This document shows, piece by piece, positions 10,807 through 20,895 of a stretch of 64,000 bases of DNA. Below the pieces are notes generated by a model. The model saw nothing but the letters and a program-made list of their open reading frames with translations. It searched no databases and was not told the DNA's origin. Origin of the DNA: JAXGXJ01 sp963816155 (lineage in GTDB: Bacteria > Actinomycetota > Thermoleophilia > RBG-16-64-13); contig CAWFJE010000009.1 of the NCBI GenBank assembly GCA_963816155.1, positions 124,001-188,000 of the forward strand. The letters are read 5' to 3'. How positions within the stretch are numbered: the first letter of the stretch is position 1; each line of letters starts with the position of its first letter. The position numbers and the translations under genes were made by a program.

Positions 10807-11613
10807 ATGAAAACTAACATGGCCAGACTCCGTCGTCCACGCGCCTCCCCGGAAGTACAGGCGACAGACTCGCTGATCGCCGCCTACGCCGGGTTTCCCG
10901 ACGACCCCACGCCGAGCGACGCCGGCGCTCTTGCCTCCATCGACTCCGAGACGGTGGCCATCGGCGGAGTCCCCGCTGACCGCCCCGCTGACGGCCCTGG
11001 TGGCGCCCCCACCTTCACCGATCTGCTGCCCGACGTCCAGGTGCCCGAGCGTGACCGCCGGCGCGAGCAGCGACTGGTCCAGGCTGCCTGCCGGGGCGAG
11101 GAGTCGGCCATCGAGGCTCTCTATCGCACTCACTACGACACCATCTATCGCTACATCCTGCTCCGTGTCGGCTCCCGCTCCACCGCCGAAGACGTCACCA
11201 GCCAGGTCTTCCTGGGGATGGTGCGGGGACTCGGGCGTTATTCCGACGAGGGCAAGCCGTTTGTGGCCTGGCTCTACGGGATAGCCCAGAAGCAGGTAGC
11301 CTTCTTCATGCGCGGCCACAGTCGGGCACCCAGCGCCGTGGACCTCGACGCCGTCGTCGAACTGGCCGCCGACAGCGCCGGGCCGCTCGCGACGGCCGAA
11401 CAGCGGGAACTGCGCGGTGCGATCGCCCGAGCCCTCGCGAAGGTGCCGGACGGCCAGCGCGAGGTCCTCATGCTGCGCTACATCCTCTCGTTGTCGGTGG
11501 CCGAGACGGCCGCGGTCGTGGGTCGCTCGGAGGGGGCGGTCAAGCAGTTGCAGCTCCGGGGGCTGACCACCCTCAAGGGCATCCTCGGCCGGGGGGGCTT
11601 TGACCTTCGCTGA
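10807..11613 (+). CDS. ECF-type sigma-70 family RNA polymerase sigma factor
   Basis: The product has 268 residues. An unusually long, Pro/Asp-rich N-terminal extension of about 90 residues precedes region 2 (ESAIEALYRTHYDTIYRYIL, AEDVTSQVFLGMVRGL) and region 4 (LAKVPDGQREVLMLRYILSL, then the helix-turn-helix VAETAAVVGRSEGAVKQLQ). It would direct RNA polymerase to a specific promoter set. The next gene, 57 bases downstream, encodes a one-pass membrane protein of the kind often paired with such factors. Its position among SLH-protein genes suggests control of envelope functions, which is inference. No target promoter motif was identified. Confidence 0.88.
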   Translation: MKTNMARLRRPRASPEVQATDSLIAAYAGFPDDPTPSDAGALASIDSETVAIGGVPADRPADGPGGAPTFTDLLPDVQVPERDRRREQRLVQAACRGEESAIEALYRTHYDTIYRYILLRVGSRSTAEDVTSQVFLGMVRGLGRYSDEGKPFVAWLYGIAQKQVAFFMRGHSRAPSAVDLDAVVELAADSAGPLATAEQRELRGAIARALAKVPDGQREVLMLRYILSLSVAETAAVVGRSEGAVKQLQLRGLTTLKGILGRGGFDLR

Positions 11614-11670
11614 CAAAACACACCCGACGTAACTTTTCGGCGGCTGCGGCAATAGAGTCTCTGATAAACC

Positions 11671-12748
11671 ATGTTCAGAGACATATTTGACAGACTGGGA
11701 GCAGCGATCACCGGCAAGCGCGACGAGCGCGGGCCTTCCGTTGTCCTCGAGGCAAAAGAGGCGGTTACGCCTTCTGCTCCTCAACCCGAGATCCCCATCG
11801 AAGACTCCTTCGTGGCGCTTGGCCGCGAACTGTCGGGGCTGACCACCGTCCAGGCCTCTCAGGCAGCCAAGGAACGCGGTTGGGCATCGCTCCAACGCGA
11901 GCTCGAACGCCGCCCCGTGCGGAGAACGGCGCCGGCAGTCAATGGCGCCGGGGTCAAAGGCGTCGTCACAGCCGGCACGCGGCCCGCTACAGCCCAGTTG
12001 AGCCGCTTCCGCTGGCCCCTGGCCTCAGCGGCCGCGGTCGTGGTCGTAGTCGCCGCGGTCCTCATCGGCACCTACGGCGGCGGGCCTGCCCAGATGGCTG
12101 GCACCGATCCGACCACGCCCACCTCTGTGGTGAGTCCTGACACCACGGCTCCTGATCACGGGCACCGCCCCGGTCACCTCCGATACCTCTCTACCCAGCA
12201 CGACGGTGAGCACCGAGGCGCCCAGCAGCACCGAGCCCTCGCAGCCCGAGACCACGGTAGACGTCACAACGCCGGGTTCGAGCGGTGGCAGTACCGGAGG
12301 CACCACGACCCCCACCACATCCGGCGGCTCCAGCGGCGGTCCGTCCCCGCAGACGACGCAGCCCCCGCGTACCACCACCACGGGCGAGACCATGGATGCA
12401 GCCGCCCAGCGTGAGGGCTCCGCCAAGGCCGCGGCCGCCTATCTGGCCAACGTCGTCCTCACAGGCGACACGTCGGGTGCTCGTGGCCTCGTGGCCTCCG
12501 AGGCACAGAGTTCTCTCGCTCAAATGGTTATGTCCCTCAGCGATCCGTTCGGCTACAGGATCCCCACCTCCGGCATCAAGTCGCTCAGCGGCGACACGGT
12601 TAGGGTCACGGTGGAGATCGACGACAGGGTCCTCACCGGCAACGGCGAATTGGTTGAGATGGTGAAGACCTTCTACATCCGAGTGCGCGTCGGTGACGAC
12701 GGTGCCGTGATCACCGCCATCAACGCGGGGCCTGTGAGGGAGCCGTGA
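11671..12748 (+). CDS. single-pass membrane protein, probable anti-sigma partner (one frameshift)
   Basis: The cytoplasmic N-terminal part of about 110 residues (MFRDIFDRLGAAITGKRDER) precedes one transmembrane segment (WPLASAAAVVVVVAAVLIGT), a Thr/Ser/Pro-rich stalk, and an extracytoplasmic domain of about 110 residues starting AAQREGSAKAAAAYLANVVL. The frame shifts once between about 12150 and 12190, from VSPDTTAP to TSDTSLPSTTVSTEAPSS; corrected length is about 358 residues. The topology and the position just behind a sigma factor fit an anti-sigma factor or co-regulator. No zinc-binding HxxxCxxC motif is visible, so it is not a standard ZAS-type anti-sigma, and the function is inferred mainly from context. 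Confidence 0.6.
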
Positions 12749-12799
12749 GCATGAAGGCCGACCACCCAAGCGTCCTGCGGTACAATTCTTCGACAGTCC

Positions 12800-12823
12800 G
12801 TGCAGCCTCGCTGCACTTTTCTG
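12800..12823 (+). terminator. intrinsic terminator after the sigma/anti-sigma pair
   Basis: A perfect 7-bp stem GTGCAGC / GCTGCAC with a CTC loop is followed by TTTTCT, 52 bases after the upstream stop. A TACAAT hexamer at 12781-12786 just before it lacks a good -35 partner. Confidence 0.65.
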
Positions 12824-12913
12824 GTTGTCTGCAATGGCCACGGAGCCTTGCCGCTCCTGGCCCTGACAGAGTTTGCCACCCCGCGTTGGTAGGCGCGGGC
12901 GTGAGCCCATTTG

Positions 12914-12968
12914 GGAAAGGAGGTGACTCGTTCTTTCTTCCTACTACTACCGCTTTCTTCAGTAGGAA
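12914..12968 (+). promoter_or_regulatory. structured leader upstream of the S-layer-like gene
   Basis: GGGAAAGGAGGTGA here is a full-length match to the 16S anti-Shine-Dalgarno, but no start codon lies at a usable distance. It is followed by an 8-bp hairpin, TTCCTACT (12938-12945) with AGTAGGAA (12961-12968). The real gene start, ATG 13017, has its own GAGGAG seven bases upstream. The arrangement resembles a ribosome standby site or transcript-stabilising leader of a highly expressed surface protein; this is inference. Confidence 0.4.
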
Positions 12969-13016
12969 ACGGCAAGAACTATCTCTATGAGCAAACAAGT
13001 AATGAGGAGTGAAATC

Positions 13017-16000
13017 ATGCAGAAACGCACCCTTAAGGTGGCGCTTCTGGCCGTCGTCGCCCTCGTCCTGGTGCTGGGCTTCTCCGGAACCGCTCTCGCG
13101 GCCACCTGGAGTGATCTGCCCGCGACGGTGACTGCCAAGTATGGCATCACCAACGACCAGGTAGCGGCGATATCCGACGGCTACCCTGACGGCACCTGGC
13201 GGCCGTTCGTGAGCGTCAGCCGTGAGCAGTACGCCAAGATGGCGGTCTTAGCCTTTGACATCCCCTTGATGAACCCGGCCACGCCCAGCTTCTCGGACGT
13301 GCCCAAGACCAACATCTTCTATCAGTACATCGAGGGCGCCAAAGCAGCCGGCATCATCAACGGCTCCACCGGCGCACTTTCATGCCCAAGGCCACCATCA
13401 CCCGTGTGCAGGCCATAGCCATCGTCAGCCGCTACATCGCTGATGTGCAGGGCTACGACTTGGCCACCATGTACACCCCGACCGAGATCGCCGGCCTGCT
13501 CGCCCACTTCGGCGACGCGGCCTCCATCCCGGCTGAATTCAAAGCGGAAGTGGCCTTCGCCTACGACTTCGGCATCACCAAGGGTGACGCCTACGGCAAC
13601 CTGGCCCCGGCCGCCCTTCTCACCCGTATCCAAGGCGCTGCCTTCCTGATCCGGGCCCAGGAGAAAGTCCCGCCGGCCGTTTGGACTGCCGAGAAGATCG
13701 AGATCGTCTCCGGCGACATGGCCGAGAACCTGATCGGCAAGACCCACACGGTCACCTTCAAGGTCACTGACGCCGCCGGTCATCCGGCCGTGGGCGCGCT
13801 GGTCGACTTCGACACCCTGTACGCCAATCCGCTGTATGTCGGCAACATCAGCCCGCAGGCTGCCGTTACCGATAGCTTCGGCGAGGTGCAGGCCAACCTC
13901 GTGAGCCATGAGCCCGGTCACGCAGAAAATCTCCGCGACGGTCATGACCGTCGATGGTGGCCTCGCGACAGTGGTTGCGACCAAGTACTGGGTCGCCATG
14001 GACGAGATCTACATCATGGACGAGGAACGTATGGCTGAGAACAACGCCGGCGACGCCCATGAGTGGGCTGCTCGCGTCGTGGTCTTCGGCCCCGGCCCGC
14101 GTTCGACCAGCCAGTACGACTGGTACAACGTGATCGACGCCACGTTCGACCCGACCGATCTCCAGACCGACGACGGTTGGTGGTATCAAGGGCCTGAACG
14201 ACTTCACCGACGAAGCTAGACTTGGCCCCCGACGAGATGGTCCGCACCATGGCCGGCATCGGCGTGCAGTGGAACATCGTCAACGTCAAGGAAGCTGTAG
14301 TTGGTCCGCCCGCCGTACCGGCTGTTCCCTCCGTGGGTAACATCACCGAACTCGACGGCATGGCTATCACCCCGGCCAAGTCTGCCCTGGGCATGACTGA
14401 CGACGAGGGTATTAGCTCCATCACCATCTACTCGGAACAGACCGGCACGACCAAAGTGCAGGCGATGGCTACCTATCCCGAGAACCCGTATCCGCAGATG
14501 CTGATCGATCGCGACACGATAGATGGCAACTGGAATGCCGACGAAGACTGGGAACAGCAGCCCAAGACAGTGGCAAGCGCCACCAAGCTGTGGATCCCCC
14601 ACGTCATCGGCGGCGACTCTGACGCTCCGATCACCCCGGCCTACGCCGTGAACAACACGGGCGAAGTCGAGAAATTCGTGCTCGACGCTGAAAGACGTCT
14701 ACGGCAACCCCATCGATGGCTACACGGTTCTGTGGGGCATCCAGGGCGTGGGCAGTTCAAGACTGACGGCTCCTCTTGGACCGGATGGAGAGATCAGCAC
14801 ACGACACCGATGTGACCGACGTGAACGGCAAAGCCAGCGTGTGGGCAAGTCCCTCAAGCCTGGCCAGACAGATCGTCCACTGCAAAGTCATGGACAAGTA
14901 CGGCTGCCGTCTTCAAGGAGTGGAACGTCAGCCAAGCAGTGGTACCCGATCGACGAGTGTCGTTCTTGAACGGTCTGATGACGACGAGATTCCGCCGGTG
15001 CCACAACGACGTCAACGACCGGTCACACCTTCGACGTCGGCCGTCGCCGGTGCGAAGCTCGTCCATGTCCTCTACGACGTCAACTGGCAACGGTCTCAAC
15101 GACGATCGAGGCCATGATCGGCGATCGCGACTGCGCTCGAAAGCCATCAACGGCGGCAACGTCATCGACTGGGAAGGCCGCGCTGACTACGCGAAGGTTG
15201 GCGGCGTCGATCTTCCCGCCGGTCGTGTGCTCTTCTATCACGGCGTAGCCTACACTCGCTTTGCCGACATGGAAATGGCGGCCAACGAGTTCTGGGTCCG
15301 GATGATGAGGGCAACGGCATCGACGAGGTCTGGGCCGGCCTGGCTGGCAAGACCGTCTACTTCTTCAACAACGTCGGCAGGGGTAGCAATCCTACCTCCA
15401 ATACGCCGATCCCGACCCAGGTGAACGCGGGCAAAGACATGCCGTTCTGGGTTGGCACCATCACCTCCGTCACCCCGGTCGTCGACCGATGCCATGGGTA
15501 TGGCGAGCGTGGCTATCAACTCCACCATGAAAGGCTACCAGTGGGTCTACGCGGTTGCCGACTACATGGACAACCCGCAGGACGGCAATCCGCTCAAGCC
15601 GCTTGAGTGGGCTGAGCTGCGCTACGACTGCCGCCGAGAAGGTGTGGACTCCCGACGTGAGCCGCTCCTCAGAACCCGGTCATCTACGGCGCTGGTGAGA
15701 CCTTCGTCGCCGGTAATCGTTGGGTCAACCCCGTCGATCCGGACTGGGCTGGCTACGAACTCGGACAGGGTGAACAGGCCCGCAGTGAAGAAAGCCCCAA
15801 CACCCACACGTTCGCCGTCCAGGTCTTCGACCAGTACGGTAACGCTCTTCCGGACTACCGGGTAGAGTTCGAGATACTGGGTCAAGGCACCACGACCCAA
15901 GGCCAGATGCCGACCTACCACCCGTACGCGCACTTCAGCCAGGTGGAGCAGTCAGGTCCCGATTCCGGCATCTACGACCGTGGCCGCTATGTGGACGCCA

Positions 16001-16693
16001 ATAAGCTGTGGGACAGCCAGGGCGACCCGGCTCAGTACGGCAAAGAAGATGACGACTACGCCATCGGCTATACCCAGGACTACATGATCGACTTCGAGTT
16101 CAGCACCCTTAGCGCCGCTTGGGCGACGATGGTACTGGACGAGTCGTACGATGCTCTCGCCGGCATGTACGAAGGCGAGGGTCACTTCACCAACATCGTC
16201 AACATCAAGGTCTTCTATCCTGAAGACATGGGTGGCGGCCTGTTCAAGCAGTATGAAGTGACCAAGGTGTGGACGCTGGAAGATGCGGTACTGGAAAGCA
16301 TCTCCATTGAGGGTGCCCTCACTGACACTGGCCCGTGGTCACAGGATCCGAGGACCATCGATTTGAACGCCTACAGCAGCGTGTACATTCGTGGCATGGC
16401 GCTGGATCAGTTTGGCAACATCTATGATCCTGCCGAGTACAACGATGCCGACCTGAAGGTGCGTGTAGTGAGCAACGATCCTGCTTACAACATCATTTGG
16501 GCCGGTGCGTTCGCCACGGATGGCGTCACCTACGTGTACGATCCAGATCTCTGGGATCACCGATCCGAACACGGCTACGATTCAGGCTTGGATCGATGCT
16601 GACGGCGACAACGTCATCGATGCAACCGAAATCCAGAGCAATATCCTGAACGCCGAGTTCATTCTCGGTCCAGGGATCGTCCCGGAGCCCTAA
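13017..16693 (+). pseudogene. large S-layer-like protein with N-terminal SLH repeats, multiply frameshifted
   Basis: ATG 13017 follows GAGGAG at 7 bases; in-frame ATGs at 12987 and 13002 lack one. A signal peptide (VALLAVVALVLVLGFSGTALA) is followed by SLH repeats (VAAISDGYPDGTWRPFVSVS, AGIINGSTGA, GLLAHFGDAASIPAEFKAEV). A long beta-rich region follows with repeated Ig/invasin-like phrases such as HTVTFKVTDAAGHPAVGALV and VQVFDQYGNALPDYRVEFEI. The frame changes near 13380, 13910-13930, 14200, 14690 and several times between 14750 and 15900, then near 16575. Corrected length is about 1225 residues. A strong terminator follows. The composition and leader suggest a main surface-layer protein; disruption may be real or an assembly artefact. 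Confidence 0.7.
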
Positions 16694-16734
16694 CCGGCTC
16701 GCCTGCTCACCGTGTCGTCACCTTGGTGGCGATG

Positions 16735-16772
16735 AAGGAGGCCCGCCGAAAGGCGGGCCTCCTTTCTTCTAT
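16735..16772 (+). terminator. rho-independent terminator after the S-layer-like gene
   Basis: A perfect 13-bp stem AAGGAGGCCCGCC / GGCGGGCCTCCTT with a GAAA tetraloop is followed by TCTTCTATTT. It is the strongest terminator in the window. Confidence 0.92.
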
Positions 16773-16983
16773 TTGTGCGTGCCGGAACAACCTGAAGAGC
16801 GCACACCGCTGAACACAGATGGGGCCTCCTTTCTGACATCCGGATTCCTAACAAGCGAGCAGTCCCCCACATGTCTCTCCTGGTAGCCCGAGTTCGCCGC
16901 AGTGCTAGACTGGTTGGGTTCAGCGGTGGTAGCCGGTGCCTCGTGCGGCAGGCGGGCCGAGAACTCGGGCACTAGGAGGAGAG

Positions 16984-19350
16984 ATGAAACTCAAGAGGAT
17001 CGCGGCCGCCGCATTGGTGGCCGGCGTCCTACTCGCGCTTCTTGCAGGCACTGCGCTTGCGGCGCCGCCTTGGTCAGACGCCCCTGACAGCTACTGGACG
17101 ACCAACTACGGAGTGACCGACACCGAAGTTGGTACCGTGGCCGACGGCTACGAAGACAACACCTTTAGGCCGGCTCTAGCGGTCAACCGTGGTCAGTTCG
17201 CCAAGATGGCGGTCAGCGGCCTGGATCTGGCACCTGTCGACGCACTTGTGCCCACCTTCCTCGACGTGGCCAAGGGCAGCACCTTCTACACTTTTGTCGA
17301 GGGAGCCTACGAGGAGGGTCTGGTAACGGGCTACCCCGTTACGGGGGGGCTTGAATACAGGCCGCTCAACAACATCCAGCGTCAGCAGGCCAACAGCATC
17401 CTTGGGCGGTATCTTTCCGACGCCGAGATCGCAGCCAGCGGGGTTATCCACGGAACCGGCGGCCTCACCTATGGCAGCCTGGCCTTGTGGTATGCGGCGC
17501 AGGGGGCCTTCTACCTGAACGGTTTCGATGACGGGGGCAGCGTCGCCGCCGTCCACCGTCCTGCTACCGCCTATCTCGTCTATCGCGGCGTCGTCCAGGG
17601 CTCCGCGGGCATGCTGAACCCTCTGGCCACACTCACTCGCTCGCAAGCGGCCGTCATGATCCTTCGTGTGGCCGACAAGGCTGCCGAGATAACCACGGCC
17701 CCTCCGGCCCCCATCAACCTGAGCGTCATACCGGCGAGCCCGGGTAAGGACACGACGCCTATCGTGACGGGGCAGACCATCCCGGGTGGGATCGTCCATA
17801 TCTACGATTCGGTGAGCGGAGCCCCGGTGGATCTGTTCGCCGCAGTTCCCGATAATCTGGCGCCCCGAGCGGATGTCAGCGGGGCGTTCACGGCCAACAT
17901 CCCGACGTTGACTGACGGCAACCATGTCTTCACGGCCAAAGTGAAGAACGCCAGCGGAATCCTTTCACCCCTCTCCACGTCTTCCGCTCCCTATATGCTC
18001 GACACCGTCGCTCCCACCGGTGATATCACGGCCCCCGCGATCCAGGGCGAAGAGGACGACGCGGCCGTCGACTCCGCCAAGCCGACCTTCAGGGTGGTGG
18101 CCGAGGATGAGCGCAGCGGTGTGGAGGAAGTGGAGCTCCAAATAGCCCTGGACGAGACCACTCCCGACTGGGTTACCGTCGACATCGATGACGAGGCGGC
18201 CACCGGCGGCGTGTACCAGGCCGTGTGGCCCTCTACAGGTGACCTGGGCAGCGGCCTAGATGACGGTCAGTACCTGTTTCGCGCCATTGTCAGAGACAAT
18301 GCGGGCAACTCCGCCACGCTCGATCCCACGCCTGTGACCGTGGATACGAAGGTTCCCACCGTAGCGATTGCCGAGGGTTCTCTGAAGCCGGTCGCGGCCG
18401 ACGGCATCTTCTACACGGCCGACCGCAAACCGGAGTTCGGGGCGGTCGCCAGCGATGTCACAGGGGGCGCGGCCGGTACCGACCCCAGCGGCATCGTGAA
18501 GGTCGATTTCCTCTACGCGCCACTGACACCCGCTCCCGATGAGTGGGCGGACTTTACTCTGATCTCTAGCGATCCGGGTACCTCGGGCTTCGCCGTCTAC
18601 CCGCCGGCCGGTATGCCGGACGGTCGGTATCTCTTCGCTGTGCGGGCGACCGACCGCGCGGGGAACCAGAGCCTGCTCATGACCGGCAGTCCGGCTGCCT
18701 ACGTGGCGGGAGTCACTGAAGAAGTGGTCATAGACAACGTCGACCCCCAGGGAAACATCACCGCGCCTGCGGCGGGGTTTGTAATGCAGGCCCAGCCGAC
18801 GTTCACCGCCGGCGCTTCTGACGCCACGGCGGGCGTGAAGCAGGTGGCCTTCGAGTATGCGACCAGTGGCGCACCGACGACGTGGCTGCCGGTCTCCACC
18901 GACGACACCGCGCCGTATCAGGCCGCATGGGGCGCGACCTCACTGGTCGACGGCTCCACCTACCACCTGAGGGCGGTCGTGACAGACAAGAGCGGGCGCA
19001 TAAGCAACACGGCGTCCGTGATCATCACCGTCGACCTGACCGCCCCGACAGCTTCTATCACGGCACCTGCGGACGAGGCCACCGTCGACACCGGTCAGCC
19101 CACCTTCACAGCCGGCGCCGCGGATGCCGGTGGGAGCGGGGTGAAGCAGGTCGTGTTTCAGTATGCGACGAGCGCCGCCCCCACTACGTGGCACTCGATC
19201 TCGACCGACACAACCGACCCGTACGCTGCCGTCTGGGGCGCCACCTCGCTTGCTGACGGCGACTACCTCCTCCGGGCCATCGTGACCGACAACGCGGGTA
19301 ACACCTTCGACATCACGGCGATCGACATCACGGTGAGCATATCGTCGTAG
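16984..19350 (+). CDS. secreted SLH protein with Ig-like repeats
   Basis: ATG 16984 follows AGGAGGAGAG. The intact 788-residue product has a signal peptide (ALVAGVLLALLAGTALAA), three SLH repeats (residues about 30-240; VADGYEDNTFRPALAVNRGQ, GLVTGYPVTGG) and four to five Ig-like repeats. The last two repeats are near copies of each other: both contain GVKQV, a YATS element followed by APTTW, and WGATSL. No enzyme motif is visible, so it is probably a structural surface or adhesion protein exposed on the wall through SLH binding. It is the second SLH structural protein in a row and, unlike its upstream neighbour, has an unbroken frame. Confidence 0.82.
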   Translation: MKLKRIAAAALVAGVLLALLAGTALAAPPWSDAPDSYWTTNYGVTDTEVGTVADGYEDNTFRPALAVNRGQFAKMAVSGLDLAPVDALVPTFLDVAKGSTFYTFVEGAYEEGLVTGYPVTGGLEYRPLNNIQRQQANSILGRYLSDAEIAASGVIHGTGGLTYGSLALWYAAQGAFYLNGFDDGGSVAAVHRPATAYLVYRGVVQGSAGMLNPLATLTRSQAAVMILRVADKAAEITTAPPAPINLSVIPASPGKDTTPIVTGQTIPGGIVHIYDSVSGAPVDLFAAVPDNLAPRADVSGAFTANIPTLTDGNHVFTAKVKNASGILSPLSTSSAPYMLDTVAPTGDITAPAIQGEEDDAAVDSAKPTFRVVAEDERSGVEEVELQIALDETTPDWVTVDIDDEAATGGVYQAVWPSTGDLGSGLDDGQYLFRAIVRDNAGNSATLDPTPVTVDTKVPTVAIAEGSLKPVAADGIFYTADRKPEFGAVASDVTGGAAGTDPSGIVKVDFLYAPLTPAPDEWADFTLISSDPGTSGFAVYPPAGMPDGRYLFAVRATDRAGNQSLLMTGSPAAYVAGVTEEVVIDNVDPQGNITAPAAGFVMQAQPTFTAGASDATAGVKQVAFEYATSGAPTTWLPVSTDDTAPYQAAWGATSLVDGSTYHLRAVVTDKSGRISNTASVIITVDLTAPTASITAPADEATVDTGQPTFTAGAADAGGSGVKQVVFQYATSAAPTTWHSISTDTTDPYAAVWGATSLADGDYLLRAIVTDNAGNTFDITAIDITVSISS

Positions 19351-19410
19351 CGCTGACCGGCAGGAGAGGCAGGACGACGCTCAGGACCTATCTTGTTGTA
19401 GGGTGGTCTG

Positions 19411-20664
19411 ATGGTGCAATGCGGGGCGAGTAGGGTGAAGAGAGTCCCGCCGGTGTTGGCGGCGTCGCTGCCGGTGGTCGTCGTCCTACTCGCTCTGCTC
19501 ATCGTGCTGCTCGTCCCCGCTGAAGCCCAGGCGGTCACCTACGACACCCAGGAGCTGGAGGCCGTCAGGCTTATCAACGAATACCGGCAGAGCTTGGGAT
19601 TGAACCCGCTCATGGTGTCGGACCTCGTCTCCGACGCCGCCGTGAAGCACAGTACGGACATGGGCACGTACGGCCTCAACCCGAGCAACCCCCATGTCAC
19701 TTGGCGGTCTGACTTCTTCCCCGAAGGTTCGAACGCAGGACAGCGCATGGCTATCTGCGGCTATATGAGCGGCATGGGTTGGGCGGAGATCATCGCCGCG
19801 GGACCGCGACTGGCCGCGACGGTCGTCGAAGCATGGAAGAACAGTCCCGATCACGATCGGTGCATGACCGGTTCCTCCTATAAGGTGATGGGAGTGGGGC
19901 TGGTCTACGTGCCCGGCTCGGAGTACCTCTACTACTGGACCATCGACTTCGGCGTCTTCGTCGACAGCACCGCCCATTGGGCCACGGATCCGCCATCGTC
20001 CACGACCACCTCGACGACGGTTCCTCCTTCTACTACCACGACTACCGTCCGCCTGCCCGACCACCACCACGACGGCCCTCCTTCCACCACCACGACCACA
20101 GGTGCCACGGCCGCCTTCGCGGACGTCAAGCCGAGCCATCCCTTCCACGAAGCTATCACCAGCTTGGCCCAACTCGGGATCGTCTCGGGCAGCAACGGTC
20201 TGTTCCGTCCCGACGCGCTCGTGACACGGGCCCAGTTCGCCAAGATGATAGTCCTGACATTGGGCCGCCACACCGAAGCCGTCGACAACGCGGCCGACCC
20301 GACCTTCCCCGACGTTCCCTACCTCGGAGCCCCGTACCCCTTCGATTTTGTTGAAGAGGGTGGGGCTTTGGCGATCATCCAGGGACGCAAAGACGGCACC
20401 TTCGGACCGGGTGCGAACGTGACCCGGGCCCAACTGGCCCTGATGTTGGTGCGAGCCGGAGGCGACGATCTCCGCCGGCCCCCGGAGGGTTTCCCCTGTC
20501 CCTTCAGGGACGTTCCAGAATACGCGCGAGAGGCCGTTTCTGTCGCTTACTACAACGAACTCCTGAACGGGAAGACCGCCACCGCCTTCGACCCGTACAG
20601 CGGTGCCACCCGCGGGCAGGTGGCCAAGATGGTGTACGGGCTCTACCGGGCGCTGATCGAATAA
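19411..20664 (+). CDS. CAP (SCP/PR-1) domain protein with SLH repeats, copy 1
   Basis: The 417-residue product has a long hydrophobic signal (SLPVVVVLLALLIVLLVPAE), a CAP domain (residues about 45-185; LEAVRLINEYRQSLGLNPL, VEAWKNSPDHDRCMTG), a Thr-rich linker and three SLH repeats. CAP domains in bacterial walls are linked to lipid or peptide binding and sometimes proteolysis; the substrate here is unknown. The linker stretch read as VRLPDHHHDGPP at 20047-20082 becomes a Thr-rich PTTTTTAL in the +1 frame, so two compensating indels probably hide there. It heads a run of three related genes. Confidence 0.83.
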   Translation: MVQCGASRVKRVPPVLAASLPVVVVLLALLIVLLVPAEAQAVTYDTQELEAVRLINEYRQSLGLNPLMVSDLVSDAAVKHSTDMGTYGLNPSNPHVTWRSDFFPEGSNAGQRMAICGYMSGMGWAEIIAAGPRLAATVVEAWKNSPDHDRCMTGSSYKVMGVGLVYVPGSEYLYYWTIDFGVFVDSTAHWATDPPSSTTTSTTVPPSTTTTTVRLPDHHHDGPPSTTTTTGATAAFADVKPSHPFHEAITSLAQLGIVSGSNGLFRPDALVTRAQFAKMIVLTLGRHTEAVDNAADPTFPDVPYLGAPYPFDFVEEGGALAIIQGRKDGTFGPGANVTRAQLALMLVRAGGDDLRRPPEGFPCPFRDVPEYAREAVSVAYYNELLNGKTATAFDPYSGATRGQVAKMVYGLYRALIE

Positions 20665-20895
20665 CACGGGTTCTCGCAGCGTCTCCCTGCGAGCGTGCTC
20701 CCGACTACCGATGAGCGCTGGCTCCCGCCAGAAACTCCCGCGGCGGGCACCCGCTTGCGTCTGCATTCTACCTAGACACTATTCTTGGACTGCAACGGCT
20801 AAAGACTGCGGTCATTTCTGCCGACAAACCTCTTCAGGATCTATTGGCGACCAGGCTTGTCTGGGTTCCGGACCGGAGTCGGCAGGGGAAGGGCT

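Noticed and set aside
12749..12913. Known riboswitch in the S-layer leader
   Set aside because: Hairpins are present, but no motif of a known riboswitch class was recognised.
12923..13012. 29-codon leader peptide ORF (GTG 12923) ending 5 bases before the S-layer gene start
   Set aside because: The GTG is inside the Shine-Dalgarno sequence itself, so it has no usable ribosome-binding site.
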